Shown piece by piece: positions 6,161 to 8,749 of a stretch of 8,749 bases of DNA. The stretch lies in NCBI GenBank assembly GCA_009885445.1, contig VFKQ01000361.1, forward strand, positions 1 through 8,749, written 5' to 3'. Source of the DNA: Anaerolineaceae bacterium (lineage in GTDB: Bacteria; Chloroflexota; Anaerolineae; Anaerolineales; Villigracilaceae). Position 1 is the first letter of the stretch. Each line of letters opens with the position of its first letter. A model generated the notes under the pieces. The model saw only the letters and a list, made by a program, of their open reading frames with translations, was not told where the DNA came from and ran no database searches. A program made the position numbers and the translations under genes.

Positions 6161-7585
6161 TTACGGCCCGACCAATTGCTGGTACATGCCGTAGTAGCGC
6201 GCCGCCGCCGCAGACCAGCTAAAGTCTTCGCGCATGGCGGCTTGCTGATGGGCCAGCCAGCGCGCGCGGTCAGAATAAAGGGCCAGGGCTTTGAGCAATG
6301 CGGCGCGCAGGGATTTTTCGGTGGCGGCCTTGAAGCGAAAACCGGTGGCATCGGTCACGCTGTCGTTGAGTCCACCCACCGCGCGGACGAGAGGCAGACA
6401 ACCGTAACGCATGGCGAGCATTTGATTCGGCCCCCAGGGTTCAGAGAGCGAGGGCATCAATAGTAAATCTGCGCCGGCATAGATATGACGAGCCAACGCC
6501 GAATCTAGCCGCGCTTCAAAACGTACGCGCTCGGGCAAGGCCGCTTGTAATTTGCGCGCTTCATCTTCGAGTTTCAAATCACCCGTGCCCAATAAAATTA
6601 ATTGCCAGGGCAGGTCTGTCAGCGCGGCGAGAGTCTTTAGCGCCAGGTCTATGCCCTTTTGTTTTTCAATACGCGTCACCACAGCCAGCAATGGAACGCG
6701 CGGCTCAAGCGGAAGTTTTAGTTTTTCTTGCAGGGCCGTTTTATTTTTCTCGCGGATGGATGGATTCTCGGCGGTGAATTGAAACGGGATGGACGTGTCA
6801 TTCGCGGGGTCAAAAGAGTCTGTGTCAATGCCGCCCAAAATTCCGCGCAGGGCGTCTTTGTGACGATGAAGAAATGCGTCGAGGCCTTCGCCAAATTTTG
6901 GGGTGAGAATCTCCTGCGCAAAAGTGGCCGAGGGCGCAATGATTCTGTCTGCTGAAAATAATCCCAGCGCGAGCGAACGCGATTGCGCAAAATCTGGCAG
7001 GTCGGTATGCGCAATCGGCAGGTCGTAGGCGGCCAATGCTTTTGTCGCGTCCGGCCCGAGCGAAGCCAGCGAGTCGATGCTCAACACCGAGCGCAGAGTC
7101 CCCTCCCCTTTCCAACGCGCCAGCAAAATAGAATACGCCGCAAGCGCGGTCTGATTTTCAAACGCATGCACAATGTCCACAGGCCAGTTGAGCACACGCG
7201 GCAGTTGCAACGCGGCCAAACAAAAGAAAGCATATTTTTCTGCTTCGAGCGCCGCATTCGATGAGTACACTGTGCCCACCGCCGCAATGGGTTCGCCGCC
7301 GATTAAATAAACCGTCAGGCCATTCAGCGTGGTTTCAGAAATTTGCACACTTACGTCGCCGCCCGCGCGGGGCAACGAGAAAATCGCCAAAGGCCGCGCG
7401 TCCGCTTTAATCACGGCATGATGCGGCAGAGCCAGCCTCACGTCGAGGCTTGAGCCGCCGCGAATTTCGTCAGTGAGTTTGTGCAAGGCGCGCGCCAGTC
7501 CGCTGGTCGTCTCGCCAATTTGTCCCACTTTCACAAAGGGTTCCGCTTCGGCGGCCAGCAGAAGTACATTCAAAGGCTTGGTCAT
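6161..7585 (-). CDS. GT5 glycogen/starch synthase homologue with divergent N-terminal half
   Basis: 474 residues, the normal length for bacterial glycogen synthase (GlgA, ADP-glucose to alpha-1,4-glucan transfer in the cytoplasm). The C-terminal half is conventional: GGIDTDSFDPAND (251-263), TRIEKQKGID (304-313) with Arg305 and Lys310, SEPWGPNQ (381-388) with Glu382, and PLVRAVGGLNDSVTD (398-412); these match E. coli Arg300, Lys305 and Glu377. The N-terminal half is altered: the nucleotide-sugar loop reads KVGQIGE (19-25) rather than KTGGLGD, the segment usually HAHDWHAGL is HAFENQTAL (140-148), and the usual TVHN reads SIDS (169-172). It may be a GlgA with relaxed donor or acceptor use, or a paralogue with another task. 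I prefer the ATG at 7585, because the family starts just before the beta strand VLLLAAEAEPF; a GTG at 7615 would add ten residues. No other glycogen gene is nearby. Confidence 0.85.
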   Translation of the reverse strand: MTKPLNVLLLAAEAEPFVKVGQIGETTSGLARALHKLTDEIRGGSSLDVRLALPHHAVIKADARPLAIFSLPRAGGDVSVQISETTLNGLTVYLIGGEPIAAVGTVYSSNAALEAEKYAFFCLAALQLPRVLNWPVDIVHAFENQTALAAYSILLARWKGEGTLRSVLSIDSLASLGPDATKALAAYDLPIAHTDLPDFAQSRSLALGLFSADRIIAPSATFAQEILTPKFGEGLDAFLHRHKDALRGILGGIDTDSFDPANDTSIPFQFTAENPSIREKNKTALQEKLKLPLEPRVPLLAVVTRIEKQKGIDLALKTLAALTDLPWQLILLGTGDLKLEDEARKLQAALPERVRFEARLDSALARHIYAGADLLLMPSLSEPWGPNQMLAMRYGCLPLVRAVGGLNDSVTDATGFRFKAATEKSLRAALLKALALYSDRARWLAHQQAAMREDFSWSAAAARYYGMYQQLVGP

Positions 7586-7592
7586 TGCAGAG

Positions 7593-7598
7593 ATTGTA
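7593..7598 (-). promoter_or_regulatory. Possible -10 box (TACAAT) for the synthase, leaderless start
   Basis: TACAAT on the minus strand ends 7 bases before the ATG at 7585, which would place the transcript start at or next to the start codon. No -35 match is seen at 16-18 bases, and no Shine-Dalgarno sequence exists. Weak, but consistent with a leaderless message. Confidence 0.25.
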
Positions 7599-7623
7599 AC
7601 AAAGATTTTACACACCCATCATT

Positions 7624-7649
7624 TTGGATTAATCTCGCAGGCTGATAAT
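7624..7649 (+). promoter_or_regulatory. Possible promoter of the lipoprotein hydrolase
   Basis: GATAAT (7644-7649) is a good -10 match, 19 bases ahead of the ATG at 7669. The best -35 candidate, TTGGAT (7624-7629), lies only 14 bases upstream, shorter than the usual 17, so the -35 assignment is doubtful. Confidence 0.3.
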
Positions 7650-7656
7650 TCGCATG

Positions 7657-7662
7657 AAAGGA
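7657..7662 (+). promoter_or_regulatory. Shine-Dalgarno AAAGGA deciding the hydrolase start
   Basis: AAAGGA is 6 bases before the ATG at 7669 and overlaps the codons that would follow the alternative ATG at 7654, so 7669 is the likely start. That start also gives a standard-length lipoprotein signal. Confidence 0.7.
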
Positions 7663-7668
7663 TTTAAC

Positions 7669-8628
7669 ATGACTCATAAATGGATTTCACTACTCGTGGG
7701 CGTTTCGCTCTTAATGGCCTGCCGCCTCTCCTCCGCGCCCAAAGCGGATTCAGCGCCAGCGGCATCGTCCTCCCCTTCTGCGCCTTCCGCGTCCGCGCCG
7801 ACGCAGATCACGCTCGACCAATTGATTCAGCCCACCGATGAGCCCAGCATAATCGTCCCTGAAGCGACGGTGCGCTACTCAGACCTGCGCGCCTCAAACG
7901 CGAACTTGCTCAGCCTCGACATTTATCCAAGCGGAAAAGTGAATAGCGCGGTGATGATCTACGTGCATGGCGGCGGCTGGCAGACCGGCGACAAGAAAAA
8001 TGTTTATCTAAAGCCCGCCGCATTCAACGCGCGCGGCTTTGTATTCGTTTCAATTAATTACCGCCTGCTCCCCGAAGTGACTATCGCAGACGAGGCCGCC
8101 GATGTGGCGCGCGCAGTTGCCTGGGTGAAGAACAATATTGCCGAGTACGGCGGCGACCCAACACAGCTCTGGCTGATGGGCCACTCTGCTGGCGCGCATC
8201 TCGTCTCGCTGGTCGGCACCGACGAAAGCCTCCTACAGGCCGCGGGCGCAAACTTATCTGATTTACGCGGCGTGATCTCGTTGGACACACAGGCTTATGA
8301 CGTGCCTAAACTGCTCAAGACCACCAACAACAGTTTGCGCGGCAAGTACGCCTTGCTCTTCGGTAAAACTCCAGAATCCTGGATGGCGCTCTCGCCCTCC
8401 ACTCACGTGCAATCCAGAAAAGACATCCCGCCCTTTTTAATCGTCTATTCTGGTGATATAAGCGCGCGCGGCGATCTATCGGAGGCATTCAAAACAAAAT
8501 TGGTTTCGGCGGGAGTGGCCGTGCAAATCGTGGCGGCCATGGACAAAAATCATGCCCAGGTCAACCGCGAGATCGGCGTGGAAGACAGTTACATCAATGC
8601 GGCGGTGTTTGATTTTGTGATGCAGTGA
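7669..8628 (+). CDS. Secreted lipoprotein alpha/beta hydrolase (esterase/lipase type)
   Basis: 319 residues from the ATG at 7669. Residues 1-17 form a lipoprotein signal (Lys4, hydrophobic core, LLMAC), with Cys18 the likely lipidated residue; Met at -2 is slightly unusual. A low-complexity Ala/Ser/Pro linker (about 21-46) tethers the enzyme to the membrane's outer face. The alpha/beta hydrolase domain (about 65-319) has the oxyanion motif HGGGW (100-104), nucleophile elbow GHSAG (171-175) with Ser173, a probable acid at Asp263 or Asp269, and His295 in KNHAQVN. HGGGW plus GxSxG is typical of the hormone-sensitive-lipase/BD-FAE-like esterases, which cleave small acyl or feruloyl esters; kynurenine formamidase-like activity is an alternative. 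Substrate is not deducible. It is transcribed divergently from the synthase, with 83 bases between the starts. Seven Ts follow shortly after the stop, without a clear stem. Confidence 0.88.
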   Translation: MTHKWISLLVGVSLLMACRLSSAPKADSAPAASSSPSAPSASAPTQITLDQLIQPTDEPSIIVPEATVRYSDLRASNANLLSLDIYPSGKVNSAVMIYVHGGGWQTGDKKNVYLKPAAFNARGFVFVSINYRLLPEVTIADEAADVARAVAWVKNNIAEYGGDPTQLWLMGHSAGAHLVSLVGTDESLLQAAGANLSDLRGVISLDTQAYDVPKLLKTTNNSLRGKYALLFGKTPESWMALSPSTHVQSRKDIPPFLIVYSGDISARGDLSEAFKTKLVSAGVAVQIVAAMDKNHAQVNREIGVEDSYINAAVFDFVMQ

Positions 8629-8640
8629 GATTTTTTTAAA

Positions 8641-8749
8641 CACAAAGGACACACATCGTCCCGATGTTCTTCGGGAAAGGTCACGAAGGAATTCGAGTTG
8701 TAGCCTAATCCGCTTCCCTCCCCTTCCCTTTGTGTACTTCGTGTACTTA
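8641..8749. repeat. Dispersed-type intergenic repeat cluster, runs to window end
   Basis: CACAAAGG (8641-8648) is inverted at CCTTTGTG (8727-8734), and CACGAAG (8682-8688) is inverted at CTTCGTG (8737-8743), so units occur in both orientations. Between CACAAAGGACAC and GGTCACGAAGG lies a short block (about 8653-8676) holding two overlapping hairpins: ACATCG-TCC-CGATGT (8653-8667) and TCCCGA-TGTTCT-TCGGGA (8659-8676). The motif family is, from memory, common in Anaerolineae intergenic DNA. The element is cut by the window edge. Confidence 0.6.

Noticed and set aside
7615..7654. Longer starts for the synthase (GTG at 7615) and hydrolase (ATG at 7654)
   Set aside because: The synthase family begins at the strand just after the ATG at 7585; for the hydrolase, AAAGGA sits correctly for the ATG at 7669 and would be inside the longer frame.
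8629..8640. T-run after the hydrolase stop as an intrinsic terminator
   Set aside because: Seven Ts are present but no stable GC-rich stem precedes them.
8641..8749. CRISPR array
   Set aside because: Units are short, irregular and in both orientations, with no regular spacers.

Overview
The window (about 8.7 kb, moderately GC-rich) looks like ordinary chromosomal DNA of a free-living bacterium. The gene types, the many starts without a Shine-Dalgarno sequence, and the intergenic palindromes (CACAAAGGACAC / GGTCACGAAGG and GAAGTCCGC..GCGGACT types) recall Chloroflexota of the Anaerolineae kind. That assignment is an inference from style and memory; there is no rRNA or marker gene to settle it.

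Layout. (1) Positions 1-1536, plus strand: the 3' part of a DprA/Smf-like Rossmann-fold protein, truncated by the window edge, whose stop codon directly abuts the start of an unrecognised 367-aa soluble, helical, tryptophan-rich protein with a very acidic tail. (2) 1537-1784: convergent intergenic region holding an imperfect 15-bp inverted repeat. (3) 5935 down to 1785, minus strand: a three-gene transporter operon. It consists of a 600-aa ABC exporter half (LSGGQ signature, Asp in place of the catalytic Glu), a 160-aa four-helix membrane protein started by TAATG overlap, and a 596-aa ABC exporter half (LSVGQ signature, catalytic Glu present). The complementary defects are those expected of a heterodimeric exporter with one degenerate and one consensus ATP site. 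The 75-nt gap before the last gene is nearly all palindrome, and one palindrome encodes the C-terminus and stop codon of the small membrane protein. (4) 5936-6160: intergenic region with a short direct repeat near the ABC start and a large degenerate inverted repeat of about 30-bp arms. (5) 7585 down to 6161, minus strand: a full-length GT5 glycogen/starch synthase homologue with a conventional C-terminal catalytic half and an altered N-terminal half. (6) 7669-8628, plus strand: a lipoprotein alpha/beta hydrolase of the esterase type, divergent from the synthase. (7) 8629-8749: intergenic DNA made of dispersed-repeat-like material with two mutually exclusive hairpins.

How the genes work together: the three transporter genes are a clear unit. 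The DprA-like gene and its abutting partner are probably co-translated. The synthase and esterase share only a divergent promoter region. I see no mobile element, CRISPR array, rRNA or tRNA. The points most worth following are the asymmetric ABC pair with an embedded small membrane subunit, the repeat that has become part of a coding region, the C-terminal QLNLF (clamp-binding-like) motif on the DprA-like protein, and the altered N-terminal motifs of the synthase.
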